Assembly (NCBI RefSeq): GCF_030824455.1
Contig: NZ_JAVBXR010000034.1
Coordinates: 1 to 49,475, forward strand
Direction of reading: 5' to 3'
Source of the DNA: Desulfobulbus sp.
GTDB taxonomy: Bacteria > Desulfobacterota > Desulfobulbia > Desulfobulbales > Desulfobulbaceae
Length of the DNA stretch: 49,475 bases
Part shown: one piece after another, positions 1 through 7,247 of the stretch
How positions within the stretch are numbered: position 1 is the first letter of the stretch
Layout of the letters: each line of letters starts with the position of its first letter
Notes under the pieces: model-generated
The model's input: the letters and a program-made list of their open reading frames with translations, nothing else
Told to the model about the DNA's origin: nothing
The model's database searches: none
Program-made: the position numbers and the translations under genes

Positions 1-1014
1 CGCGTCTTCGAGCAATTTGTGTTTTTCAGTCAATGGCGACGCCTGCGCGCCTACGCAAGCGATCACGGCGTCCGAATGATCGGCGATCTGCCGATCTATA
101 TCGCTCTCGACAGCGCCGACGCCTGGATCAACCAAGCAATTTTTCAATTGGACCCGGCAGGTAGCCAGCCCACCCACGTGGCCGGCGTTCCGCCTGATTA
201 TTTCAGCGTTACCGGTCAGCGCTGGGGCAATCCGCTGTATCGCTGGGACGCGACCGATCCGTGCGTGCGCAACCAATTATGGGATTGGTGGGAGCAACGG
301 TTGCGACTCAATTTTTCGCTGGTCGACACCTTGCGGCTCGATCACTTTCGCGGCTTTGCATCTTACTGGGCTGTTCCGGCGAACGAGGCAACCGCAATTA
401 ACGGTCAATGGCGGCCCGGCCCAGGACAATCGTTTTTTGCGGAGATGGAACAGCGCCTGGGCGGCATGAGCATTATCGCCGAGGATCTCGGCATCATTAC
501 GCCCGAGGTTGACGAACTCCGCCGCAACCTCGGTTATCCGGGCATGAACATATTGCTGTTTGCCTTTGACGGCGATTCAACAAACAGTTATCTCCCGTAC
601 AATATAGAGAAAGACAGCGTTGTGTATACCGGAACCCACGACAACGACACCGCAGTGGGCTGGTACCTCAGTCCCGAGGTTGATCCGGCGGCCAAACGAC
701 GCGCCAAACGCTTTGCCAATCGTCAGGACGACGAGGCCGGCGTGTTTCACCAGGACATGATCCATCTTGCCTTGTCCTCGGCCGCGAATCTGGCCATTTT
801 ACCCATGCAGGACGTCCTCGGCTTTGGCAACGACTGCCGCATGAACACGCCGGGAACTGTCGCCAACAACTGGCAATGGCGGTGCGCCGAGCGTTTTGTC
901 AACGCGGGTGTGGCCGAGTGGTTGGCCGATCTCACGGCCCTGTTTGGCCGCATCCCGCCTAGGGGCGAAAAGCCGAGCGAAAAACTGGCATGTTCCCTGG
1001 ACAACGAGGGCTGA
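1..1014 (+). CDS. malQ: 4-alpha-glucanotransferase (amylomaltase), C-terminal part
   Basis: This is the 3' part of an amylomaltase; the reading frame is open from base 1, so the start lies outside the window and about 337 residues are visible. The enzyme transfers alpha-1,4-glucan segments between malto-oligosaccharides in the cytoplasm, in glycogen and maltodextrin metabolism. Family GH77 features are visible: DLPIYIALDSADAW near the visible N-terminus, RLDHFRG with the nucleophile Asp, IIAEDLG with the acid/base Glu, and TGTHDND with the third acidic residue. The C-terminus is intact and ends in TGA. The next gene is convergent on the minus strand. The family assignment is secure; the missing N-terminus cannot be judged. 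Confidence 0.95.
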   Translation, partial: RVFEQFVFFSQWRRLRAYASDHGVRMIGDLPIYIALDSADAWINQAIFQLDPAGSQPTHVAGVPPDYFSVTGQRWGNPLYRWDATDPCVRNQLWDWWEQRLRLNFSLVDTLRLDHFRGFASYWAVPANEATAINGQWRPGPGQSFFAEMEQRLGGMSIIAEDLGIITPEVDELRRNLGYPGMNILLFAFDGDSTNSYLPYNIEKDSVVYTGTHDNDTAVGWYLSPEVDPAAKRRAKRFANRQDDEAGVFHQDMIHLALSSAANLAILPMQDVLGFGNDCRMNTPGTVANNWQWRCAERFVNAGVAEWLADLTALFGRIPPRGEKPSEKLACSLDNEG

Positions 1015-1042
1015 TTGACCGACGTTTCCCTGAGCCTTTTGC

Positions 1043-1321
1043 TTAGCTGAAAATCAGCACAATCGCCTCGTTGTTCACCGCAATCCGTAGCCGGCCGCCA
1101 TGGTTGCGCCCGTATATTTCCCATCCCGGCTCCCCTTTGATCTCGCAGTGCAGACATTGAGGCGAATGCACGTTGCGCAGGCTGTCGTTCCACGCCACCA
1201 GCGTTGTTTCCTCGTTGCCCCGCCGGGCGATCAACTCGCCGATCTGCCTCGCCAGGAGCAAATCCACTTCATCGCCGGCAATCTGCACGGCAATTTCTTT
1301 TAAGCCTGAGGATGTTGTCAT
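1043..1321 (-). CDS. Small uncharacterised protein (DUF5619/AF1514-like)
   Basis: A 92-residue protein starting at MTTSSGLKEI. I chose this start because an AAAGGCG ribosome site lies a few bases upstream, although the frame stays open further 5'. The C-terminal half carries LVAWND, then SPQC, then PGWEIY and a GGRLRIAV-type strand ending in VLIF. From memory this pattern resembles the small DUF5619 (AF1514) proteins of anaerobic bacteria and archaea, whose function is unknown to me. No signal peptide or membrane segment is visible. It lies alone, convergent with malQ and divergent from the rhodanese lipoprotein gene. The family link is an inference; no function is proposed. Confidence 0.72.
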   Translation of the reverse strand: MTTSSGLKEIAVQIAGDEVDLLLARQIGELIARRGNEETTLVAWNDSLRNVHSPQCLHCEIKGEPGWEIYGRNHGGRLRIAVNNEAIVLIFS

Positions 1322-1373
1322 GATCGCCTTTTTCGCTTGTCCCTGTCTTTTGAATGAGAATCTTTCTTCCTGT

Positions 1374-1402
1374 TTGCTCTTGCCTTGTCGCTTCGGTATA
1401 CT
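1374..1402 (+). promoter_or_regulatory. Candidate sigma-70 promoter of the rhodanese lipoprotein gene
   Basis: TTGCTC (1374-1379) and TATACT (1397-1402) are separated by 17 bases and lie about 75 bases upstream of the GTG start at 1477. The -10 box is good and the -35 box weak, so this is only a candidate. Confidence 0.4.
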
Positions 1403-1476
1403 GGCCTTGACGCAAGCGCAGATCATGCGCACACCTGGGAGGCCCAGCCGCCCGTAATTCACCAAGGAGGACTGCC

Positions 1477-2799
1477 GTGAACAAGAAAAAATTGCCGCTG
1501 CTCCCGCTTTGCCTGATGCTTGGCCTGTTGGCCGGCGGCTGTGCAGGACCCAAAGACGCCGAAGTCGCCAAGGAGCCTGTCGTCCAGCAGGAGACGCAGA
1601 AGTCTGAACAGCTAGTCTATGAAGGCGAAGTGGCCGGCGTCTCGGAACGGGCCAAAACGCTTTCCATCACCGTTGGCAAGGGTGACCAGGCTAAGGTGAT
1701 GATGGTCAAGTTTGACGACAAAACCAAAGGCGTCAACCAGGCCGCCAAAGGGCGACCGGTTAAAATTACCTATGAAATGCGCGGCGTGGAAGCCTTCGCA
1801 ACCGACGTGCAGTTGAAATTGGCCAAATTGCCTCCCGGCGTTACAGAAATTAAAACGGCTGAGCTGCAAAAGTTGATCAATGCAAACACCCCGATGTTTT
1901 TGGTCGACTCCCGTCCGCCGGCCCGATACGACCAGGCGCATCTGCCGGGCGCCCATTCCATTCCCCTGCCCATGCTGGAAAAAAAACAGGCCGCTGTGCT
2001 GCCTAAAGACAAGAACCTCATGCTGGTCTTTTATTGCGGCGGCATAACCTGCCCCTTGTCGCCGTCCTCGGCCGCCATCGCTCAAAAACTCGGCTACACG
2101 AATGTTCACGTCTACAATGAAGGCGAACCGGTTTGGTCCAAAGCTAATCTCCCCACCTATTCCACCGCCGAGTTTATCAAAAACGGCAATGTTGTGCTCA
2201 TTGACATCCGGCCAAGCGAAAAGGCCATCGCTGGAAGGATAAAAGGCACCTACAGCGTGCCCTACGAGACGCTGAAGGATGAGCTTGACGACGTGCCCCG
2301 CAACGCCCCCATTGTCCTGTACGGCGACAAGGAAGTTCTGGACGCCGTGGTGGCGGTGCGCAACGAAGAGTTCAACTTTGTTTCGTTGGTCGAGGGCGGA
2401 TACGACGGCTGGGTCAAGGCCGGCGGTGCAATCGAAAAGGGACCGATCTTCAACACCGAGATCAAATGGGTGAGGAAACTGGGCAAGGGCGAGGTGTCAG
2501 TGGCGGATTTCCGCAAAGCCGCGGCGGGAGAGGATAAAAACGCCGTCATCGTTGACGCCCGCACCAAGGAAGAAGTGGCCGAGTTGGGTATTTTCAAAAA
2601 CACCATCAACATCCCGTTGGATGAAATCTCCGCGCGGATGAACGAGCTGCCTAAAAACAAAAAAATCTACGTGCATTGCTCCACCGGCGCACGGGCCGAT
2701 ATGGCCTACAACGAGTTGGTCAAACACGGCTTTGATGTTAAATTTCTTTTGCTGAACATCAAAGATGCGGAATGTGATTGCGAGATTATCAAACAGTGA
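1477..2799 (+). CDS. Lipoprotein with three rhodanese domains
   Basis: A 440-residue envelope protein. The GTG start is set by a strong AAGGAGG site eight bases upstream. It has a lipoprotein signal with lipobox LAGGC (Cys22), then a beta-rich spacer (about 40-120) and three rhodanese-like domains at about 125-230, 235-320 and 335-440. Domain 1 has a candidate active-site Cys187 in YCGGITC and domain 3 has Cys401 in VHCSTGAR. Domain 2 has no cysteine at the equivalent place (LYGDKE), so it is probably catalytically dead. Rhodaneses move sulfane sulfur; a lipid-anchored version would act at the membrane, perhaps in periplasmic sulfur handling, which fits a sulfur-metabolising anaerobe. The substrate is unknown. 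It is a single-gene unit with its own promoter and followed by terminator hairpins. Confidence 0.85.
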   Translation: MNKKKLPLLPLCLMLGLLAGGCAGPKDAEVAKEPVVQQETQKSEQLVYEGEVAGVSERAKTLSITVGKGDQAKVMMVKFDDKTKGVNQAAKGRPVKITYEMRGVEAFATDVQLKLAKLPPGVTEIKTAELQKLINANTPMFLVDSRPPARYDQAHLPGAHSIPLPMLEKKQAAVLPKDKNLMLVFYCGGITCPLSPSSAAIAQKLGYTNVHVYNEGEPVWSKANLPTYSTAEFIKNGNVVLIDIRPSEKAIAGRIKGTYSVPYETLKDELDDVPRNAPIVLYGDKEVLDAVVAVRNEEFNFVSLVEGGYDGWVKAGGAIEKGPIFNTEIKWVRKLGKGEVSVADFRKAAAGEDKNAVIVDARTKEEVAELGIFKNTINIPLDEISARMNELPKNKKIYVHCSTGARADMAYNELVKHGFDVKFLLLNIKDAECDCEIIKQ

Positions 2800-2836
2800 A
2801 ACACGCTTGCCGTTTGCCTGAGTGAGCAGCGTGTTT
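2799..2836 (+). terminator. Hairpin just after the rhodanese lipoprotein gene
   Basis: AAACACGCT (2799-2807) pairs perfectly with AGCGTGTTT (2828-2836). It begins at the stop codon and lacks a clear U-tract. It lies between two convergent genes, so it probably helps terminate transcription or stabilise the 3' end. Confidence 0.4.
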
Positions 2837-2845
2837 GAGAGCAAC

Positions 2846-2885
2846 ATTGGGGGCTGGTTCCCAGCCGGGCCGGCCCCCAATGTTT
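2846..2885. terminator. Bidirectional terminator-like hairpin between convergent genes
   Basis: ATTGGGGGC (2846-2854) pairs with GCCCCCAAT (2873-2881), with further GG/CC pairing inside the loop. A short T-run (GTTT) follows on the plus strand. It separates the rhodanese gene from the convergent HPt gene. Confidence 0.5.
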
Positions 2886-2903
2886 CGCGCCGTAGCCGCA
2901 ATG

Positions 2904-3227
2904 TTACATATCTTTCAACTGACCGAGCAGATCAGCCATGATCAACAGTTTTTCCTGGGCAATCGTGATCGAATTCTGACGAGCGTCAGCCTCCATCTCC
3001 GCCGCCACTTGACGGACGCCTTCAATGCCCAAACTTGCGGCAGCGCCTTTCAAACTGTGCGCCGCGCGCACGACTCCAGCGGCATCGCCTGCGGCCACAG
3101 CTTGGCGCAGCAGCTCCAAGTCCGAGGTTGAAGAATCCTGAAACAACGTCAGCAATTCCTCCAGCAGTTCTTCATCACCCGCAGTTTGTTCCAATGCAAA
3201 TGCTTTATTCCACTGCAAATCAGCCAT
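2904..3227 (-). CDS. Histidine-containing phosphotransfer (HPt) protein
   Basis: A 107-residue single HPt domain that would relay phosphate between response-regulator domains in a multi-step phosphorelay. The phospho-accepting residue is His57 in the motif AHSLKGAAASLG, and the rest is predicted to be helical. I start it at MADLQ because GGAGG stands six bases upstream; a start five codons earlier would put that site inside the coding region. It is the last gene of a minus-strand unit after the purDE fusion and tsaC, 20 bases past tsaC. No kinase is adjacent, so its partner is elsewhere; the CheA-REC hybrid at 14.5 kb has its own HPt. Confidence 0.9.
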   Translation of the reverse strand: MADLQWNKAFALEQTAGDEELLEELLTLFQDSSTSDLELLRQAVAAGDAAGVVRAAHSLKGAAASLGIEGVRQVAAEMEADARQNSITIAQEKLLIMADLLGQLKDM

Positions 3228-3247
3228 ACATGCCTCCGGCATCTTGT

Positions 3248-3877
3248 TTACGAGTTTAAAGAATCAACGCAGGCCTGCACCGCAGAAAAGGCTATCTTTC
3301 CTTCGCGCAGACAGGAAAGAGAGGCCCCGTGCAGCCGCACCAGGGTCGAACCACTGCCTCCCGGTGTTTGGCCGCCGTCAAGGATGAGGTCCACCGCGCC
3401 GGCAAAGATGCGCGCCACCTCGTCGGCAGTGACCGCCGGCGGATGACCTGAAAGATTGGCGCTTGTGGCGGTAATCGGGCCGCCAAAGGCGGCGAGCAAC
3501 TGGTTCGCGGTTGGATGCGGCGAATGGCGAACGCCGACGGTTCCTGTGTTGCCGGTCAGCTGTTGCGGAAGGCAAGGACGGGCCGTGCAGACTAGGGTCA
3601 GCGGGCCAGGCCAAAAACACTGCATTAACCGCTCATATACCGCTGAAACATCAGCAGTCGTCTGCTGTAGTTGCTCGCGCCCCGAGACCAGCACCAAAAT
3701 CGGCAGTTCCCGTGATCGTCTCTTGATCTCAAACAGCCGTTCCAGCGCTTGGGCGTTACAAGGGTCGACCGCCAAACCATAGTAGGTTTCCGTCGGAAAG
3801 GCCACCACGCGGCCGCCCCTCAAGAGCGCAGCCGCGTGGTGCAGGGTCTCCGTAGTGACGGGAACAGGCGGGTTCAC
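3248..3877 (-). CDS. tsaC: L-threonylcarbamoyladenylate synthase (Sua5/YciO/YrdC family)
   Basis: A 209-residue YrdC-fold enzyme. The family makes threonylcarbamoyl-AMP from threonine, bicarbonate and ATP, the first step of the tRNA t6A37 modification. Visible family marks are GGRVVAFPTETYYGLA near the N-terminus, the KRRSRELPI basic segment, FWPGPLTLV, and GPITATSANLSG. The C-terminal Sua5 domain is absent, as in short TsaC proteins. The ATG overlaps the stop of the purDE fusion by four bases (ATGA), so the two are translationally coupled. YciO-type paralogues look similar, so the exact activity is likely but not proven. Confidence 0.9.
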   Translation of the reverse strand: MNPPVPVTTETLHHAAALLRGGRVVAFPTETYYGLAVDPCNAQALERLFEIKRRSRELPILVLVSGREQLQQTTADVSAVYERLMQCFWPGPLTLVCTARPCLPQQLTGNTGTVGVRHSPHPTANQLLAAFGGPITATSANLSGHPPAVTADEVARIFAGAVDLILDGGQTPGGSGSTLVRLHGASLSCLREGKIAFSAVQACVDSLNS

Positions 3878-5646
3878 ATTGTCAAGGCTTGATTCTTTGC
3901 CGCCACCTGGGCCGCCATGTTCTTCGCGTGCTGTTCGAGCGCCTTGTGCAATGCCGCATCCTGGAGCGCCAGGATGCGAACCGCCAGCACTGCCGCGTTT
4001 TTCGCGCCAGCCTTGCCGATGCCCATGGTTGCGACCGGAATGCCTGGAGGCATCTGCACCGTAGACAACAAGGCGTCAAGACCATTAAGCGAGGAGGCGT
4101 CAAGGGGCACGCCAATCACCGGCAAGGTGGTGTGAGCCGCCAGCACGCCGGCCAAATGGGCCGCCATGCCCGCACCGGCAATGATGATGTGCAGGCCGCG
4201 GTCACGAGCAGTCTTGGCGTAGTTTGCCGCTTGTTCCGGCGTGCGATGGGCCGAGGAGATGGTCAACTCAAAACCAACGCCGACCGAGGCAAGAAAATCG
4301 GCGGCGGCCCGCATGACCGGCAGGTCTGAGTCGCTGCCCATAACAATGCCCACCAACGGTTTCGTTGGTGTACTCAGACGGGCCAGCGCCCGATGGCCGA
4401 TGTCGCGACGGCAGTAGCACCCCGGCCATTGAATGACGTCGACCGCTTGGTAGGCGCGGTCAATGGCCTCCTTGATGGTCTCGCCTATGGCGGTCACACC
4501 GAGAACGCGCCCGCCGTTGGTCACAATTTGCCGCCCCTTGCGTGTCGTTCCGGCATGAAAAACTTCCACGCCTTCAATCTTGGCGGCCTGGGGCAGCCCG
4601 GTTATCGCCTTGCCAACCGTGTATTTGCCGGGATAACCTTCGGAGGCCAGGACGACACAGACCGTGGGCCGAGGATCCACCTCCAGGGTAACCCGATCCA
4701 AGGTCCCGTCGATGCAGGCGTTGAGAACTTCGACCAGATCGCTTTTCAGGCGCAGCAGCAACGGTTGGCATTCCGGATCGCCGAAGCGGCAATTGAATTC
4801 CAGCACGTTAATGCGGTCGCCGTCGATCATCAATCCGGCATACAGCATGCCTTTGTAGGGCCGCCCTTCCGCCGCCATGCCGCGCACTGTCGGCAGCATC
4901 ACCTCGTCCATCACCCGTTGAGTCAAGGCGTCGGTCATGACCGGCGCCGGGGAATAGGCGCCCATGCCGCCGGTGTTGGGACCTTGGTCGCCGTCGAAAA
5001 TCGCTTTGTGATCCTGCGACGAAGGGAGGGGTAAAACGGTCTGTCCATCGGTGAAGGCAATAAAAGACGCCTCTTCGCCTTTGAGAAATTCTTCAACCAC
5101 CACCTGATTGCCGGCGGCGCCAAAGGCCTTGTCTTTCATTATCAAATCAATGGCCTGCTCGGCTTCGACAATGGTTTGGGCGATAATGACGCCCTTGCCG
5201 GCGGCCAGTCCGTCCGCTTTGATCACACAGGGCAATCCGACGGTCTTGATAAATTTCTTAGCGGCTCCCCGTTTGCCGAAAGCGCCGTATCGAGCGCTAG
5301 GGATCCGATATTTCTCCAGAAAATCTTTGGTAAAAACCTTGCTGCCTTCAAGCACCGCCCCCTTACTGTCCGGACCGAAAATCCGCAGACCGTTTTGCTG
5401 AAACAGATCGACAATGCCATTGGTCAAGGGATCTTCAGGGCCAACAATGGTCAGATCAATTTTTTCCTTGAGCGCGAAGGCGAGCAGACCGGCAATATCG
5501 CCGGCGGCAATGTCCACACACTCTGCCATTGCCTGGATTCCCGCGTTGCCTGGAGCACAGAAAAGAGCCGTAACCGCTTTTGATTGCGAGAGTTTCCAGA
5601 CAAGCGCATGTTCACGGCCGCCGCTTCCAATTACCAAAACTTTCAT
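3874..5646 (-). CDS. purD: PurD-PurE fusion: phosphoribosylamine-glycine ligase and N5-CAIR mutase
   Basis: A 590-residue protein joining two purine-synthesis enzymes. Residues 1 to about 425 are a complete PurD (GAR synthetase, ATP-grasp): MKVLVIGSGGREHAL, KADGLAAGKG, a GGMGAYSPAP stretch, and the usual PurD ending (PGCYCRRDIGHRAL). After a linker of only a few residues (about 425-430) a complete PurE begins: VGIVMGSDSDLPVM, the SSAHRTPE loop with the catalytic His, and GAGMAAHLAG. PurD ligates glycine to phosphoribosylamine and PurE interconverts N5-CAIR and CAIR. The start is set by GGAGG eight bases before the ATG; an in-frame GTG 15 bases upstream would place that site inside the gene. 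tsaC follows with a 4-base overlap. I know these mainly as separate proteins, so the fusion is noteworthy; a lost stop codon from a sequencing error cannot be excluded. Confidence 0.9.
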   Translation of the reverse strand: MKVLVIGSGGREHALVWKLSQSKAVTALFCAPGNAGIQAMAECVDIAAGDIAGLLAFALKEKIDLTIVGPEDPLTNGIVDLFQQNGLRIFGPDSKGAVLEGSKVFTKDFLEKYRIPSARYGAFGKRGAAKKFIKTVGLPCVIKADGLAAGKGVIIAQTIVEAEQAIDLIMKDKAFGAAGNQVVVEEFLKGEEASFIAFTDGQTVLPLPSSQDHKAIFDGDQGPNTGGMGAYSPAPVMTDALTQRVMDEVMLPTVRGMAAEGRPYKGMLYAGLMIDGDRINVLEFNCRFGDPECQPLLLRLKSDLVEVLNACIDGTLDRVTLEVDPRPTVCVVLASEGYPGKYTVGKAITGLPQAAKIEGVEVFHAGTTRKGRQIVTNGGRVLGVTAIGETIKEAIDRAYQAVDVIQWPGCYCRRDIGHRALARLSTPTKPLVGIVMGSDSDLPVMRAAADFLASVGVGFELTISSAHRTPEQAANYAKTARDRGLHIIIAGAGMAAHLAGVLAAHTTLPVIGVPLDASSLNGLDALLSTVQMPPGIPVATMGIGKAGAKNAAVLAVRILALQDAALHKALEQHAKNMAAQVAAKNQALTM

Positions 5647-5772
5647 AGAACCAACCTCCACCCCAGAAAAAATGAATTTCCGCCCAATCGATTTAACCCG
5701 CTCTTTCTAATAAATAATCTTCAGTCTCGTCCAGCAAAATCATAAATACATTGTCCCTCTTTCTTTGCAATC

Positions 5773-5796
5773 TGCCGGGAAACCGGCATTTTTCTT
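5773..5796 (+). terminator. Terminator-like hairpin overlapping the tetR -35 box
   Basis: TGCCGG-GAAA-CCGGCA (5773-5788) is a perfect 6-bp stem with a GNRA-type tetraloop, followed by TTTTTCTT. It has the form of a plus-strand intrinsic terminator, but no plus-strand gene lies upstream because purDE points away. It may block antisense read-through into tetR. Confidence 0.45.
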
Positions 5797-5824
5797 GACA
5801 TCCCTCCCAAAAAGCTGGTACGAT
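5795..5824 (+). promoter_or_regulatory. Sigma-70 promoter of the TetR-family gene
   Basis: A consensus TTGACA (5795-5800), an 18-base spacer and TACGAT (5819-5824) lie 55 bases before the tetR start. The predicted transcription start falls inside the palindrome at 5828-5843. Confidence 0.7.
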
Positions 5825-5827
5825 TCG

Positions 5828-5843
5828 GAATGAGGACTCATTC
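5828..5843 (+). promoter_or_regulatory. FadR-box-like operator at the tetR promoter
   Basis: GAATGAG-GA-CTCATTC is a perfect 7+7 palindrome immediately downstream of the -10 box. With its flanks it agrees at most positions with the Bacillus-type FadR consensus as I remember it (TGAATGA-N-TA-N-TCATTCA). The downstream gene is a FadR-like TetR protein, so autorepression is the natural reading. Confidence 0.7.
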
Positions 5844-5878
5844 ATTTTTCACGGCAATTGCCTGTTAAACCATATTAA

Positions 5879-6469
5879 ATGAAATCACCAGACAAGCATC
5901 GTAAGATAATACGTGCTGCCACCAAAGTTTTTGCCAAAAAGGGCTTCTTCAATGCCCGGATTTCCGACATTGCCAAGGAAGCCAAGGTGGCGGATGGCAC
6001 CATCTATCTCTATTTTAATAATAAATTCGACATTCTTCTTTCCGTTTTCGAGCAGGAAATCGGTAAACTGATTGATCAGGTCAACCTTCTGTTGGAGAAA
6101 GAGGAAAATCCCAAGGTTAAATTGGAGATCTTTATCACCAATCACCTGGAAGAGATGAAGAAAAATCGGTACCTTGCCGAAGTTATCCACATAGAATTAC
6201 GGCAAACCAGCAAGCTCATTCGCGAGTACCGAAAGAACACCTTCAACGAATACCTTGCAATCATTGCCGCGATTATTGAGCAGGGACAAGAGGCGGGGGT
6301 TTTTCAAAAAGAAATTAAAGCGGACATCGCCAAACAAATTATTTTTGGCGCTTTGGATGAAATTTCAAGGTGTTGGCATATTGGCAACGATTGCCCGTAC
6401 ACCACCGAAGAAGTACGTCTGCAAATCATCTCCCTCTTCCAGGCCGGATTGCTTACGCCTTCGGCCTGA
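5879..6469 (+). CDS. TetR-family transcriptional regulator, FadR-like
   Basis: A 196-residue TetR regulator. Residues 8-55 form the HTH domain (KIIRAATKVFAKKGF, then ISDIAKEAKVADGTIYLYF), and the rest is the helical ligand and dimer domain. The HTH and the C-terminal pattern (HIELRQTSKLIREY) resemble the FadR branch that senses long-chain acyl-CoA and represses fatty-acid breakdown genes. The operator at 5828-5843 supports this. The gene is visibly more AT-rich than its neighbours and has no strong ribosome site. No fatty-acid gene is adjacent, so its targets must lie elsewhere. The regulator family is certain; the ligand is inferred. Confidence 0.9.
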   Translation: MKSPDKHRKIIRAATKVFAKKGFFNARISDIAKEAKVADGTIYLYFNNKFDILLSVFEQEIGKLIDQVNLLLEKEENPKVKLEIFITNHLEEMKKNRYLAEVIHIELRQTSKLIREYRKNTFNEYLAIIAAIIEQGQEAGVFQKEIKADIAKQIIFGALDEISRCWHIGNDCPYTTEEVRLQIISLFQAGLLTPSA

Positions 6470-6491
6470 ACATCCGCCTCCCCGGTTTTTT

Positions 6492-6514
6492 CCGAACAGG
6501 AAATCCCTGTTCGG
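6492..6514. repeat. Perfect inverted repeat between convergent tetR and greA
   Basis: CCGAACAGG and CCTGTTCGG form a 9-bp stem with a 5-base loop. T-runs are on the wrong side for a canonical terminator on either strand, so termination is possible but not clear. Confidence 0.5.
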
Positions 6515-6590
6515 ATTCTGCCGCCTGCAAAAAAAAATTCGCTTGGCGCAATGTTGAATAGGGCGCATACACGGCGGCGGGACCGCGCAT

Positions 6591-7076
6591 TCATTTTGTG
6601 GTAGGAGCCGCGATGTCAATGACCTCGAATTCCCGCATCCCGCCAGGCGTCTTGGTGACGACCTCGTCGCCGATTTCTTTGCCAAGCAAAGCCCTGCCCA
6701 AAGGCGCGAGAACGGAAATCGAGCCTTTTTTTACGTCAGACTCTTCCGGCCCGAGCAGTTGATACGTAACCTCCACTTCGGTTGTCAGATCCATCAGGGT
6801 GACGACAGTGCCAAAGACCGCGCGTCGGGTGGAGACCTTCGAACAGTCGATGATTTCCGCCCGCCCGAGCTTGTCTTTCAATTCCAGAATCCTTCCCTCG
6901 ACGAGGCTCTGCCGTTCTTTCGCGGCGTGATATTCGGCGTTTTCACTCAAATCGCCGTGCGCCCGCGCCACCTCGATCGCCTTGACAATATCGGGCCGTT
7001 CTACCCGCTCAAGCCGTTCCAGCTCTTCACGAAGTTTCCGATTGCCTGCCAAGGACATCGGGATACGTACAACCAT
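6591..7076 (-). CDS. greA: Transcription elongation factor GreA
   Basis: A 161-residue Gre factor. It enters the RNA polymerase secondary channel and stimulates cleavage of backtracked RNA. The N-terminal coiled coil carries the acidic tip with the signature ARAHGDLSENAEYHAAKE, and the C-terminal FKBP-like domain ends with PLGRALLGKEIGDEV. I start at MVVRIPMS because AGGAGG is correctly spaced there; a GTG two codons earlier is too close to that site. It is a single gene, downstream of the aminotransferase gene on the same strand and separated from it by a long hairpin. Length and motifs are normal. Confidence 0.97.
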   Translation of the reverse strand: MVVRIPMSLAGNRKLREELERLERVERPDIVKAIEVARAHGDLSENAEYHAAKERQSLVEGRILELKDKLGRAEIIDCSKVSTRRAVFGTVVTLMDLTTEVEVTYQLLGPEESDVKKGSISVLAPLGRALLGKEIGDEVVTKTPGGMREFEVIDIAAPTTK

Positions 7077-7127
7077 GTTCACTCCTCCTGATGTTTTTTG
7101 CTTTTTATTAGCACACTGTAATAAGGA

Positions 7128-7156
7128 GAAAGCGTTGAGCCGGGCTCAACGCTTTC
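7128..7156 (-). terminator. Long hairpin between the aminotransferase gene and greA
   Basis: GAAAGCGTTGAGCC (7128-7141) and GGCTCAACGCTTTC (7143-7156) are perfectly complementary around one base. On the minus strand it follows the aminotransferase gene and is trailed by TCCTTATT, a weak U-rich tail, so it is probably that gene's terminator. Confidence 0.55.
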
Positions 7157-7247
7157 GTTGTTGCATCATGCGTGGTCAAATTTACGACAATGTTTCCATT
7201 GCAAGATTCGCAGCTACAGACGGAAACGGCGTTCGTACGTGCTGCAC

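Noticed and set aside
3227-3242. Earlier start for the HPt gene at 3242
   Set aside because: The GGAGG ribosome site lies inside those codons, which fits the start at 3227.
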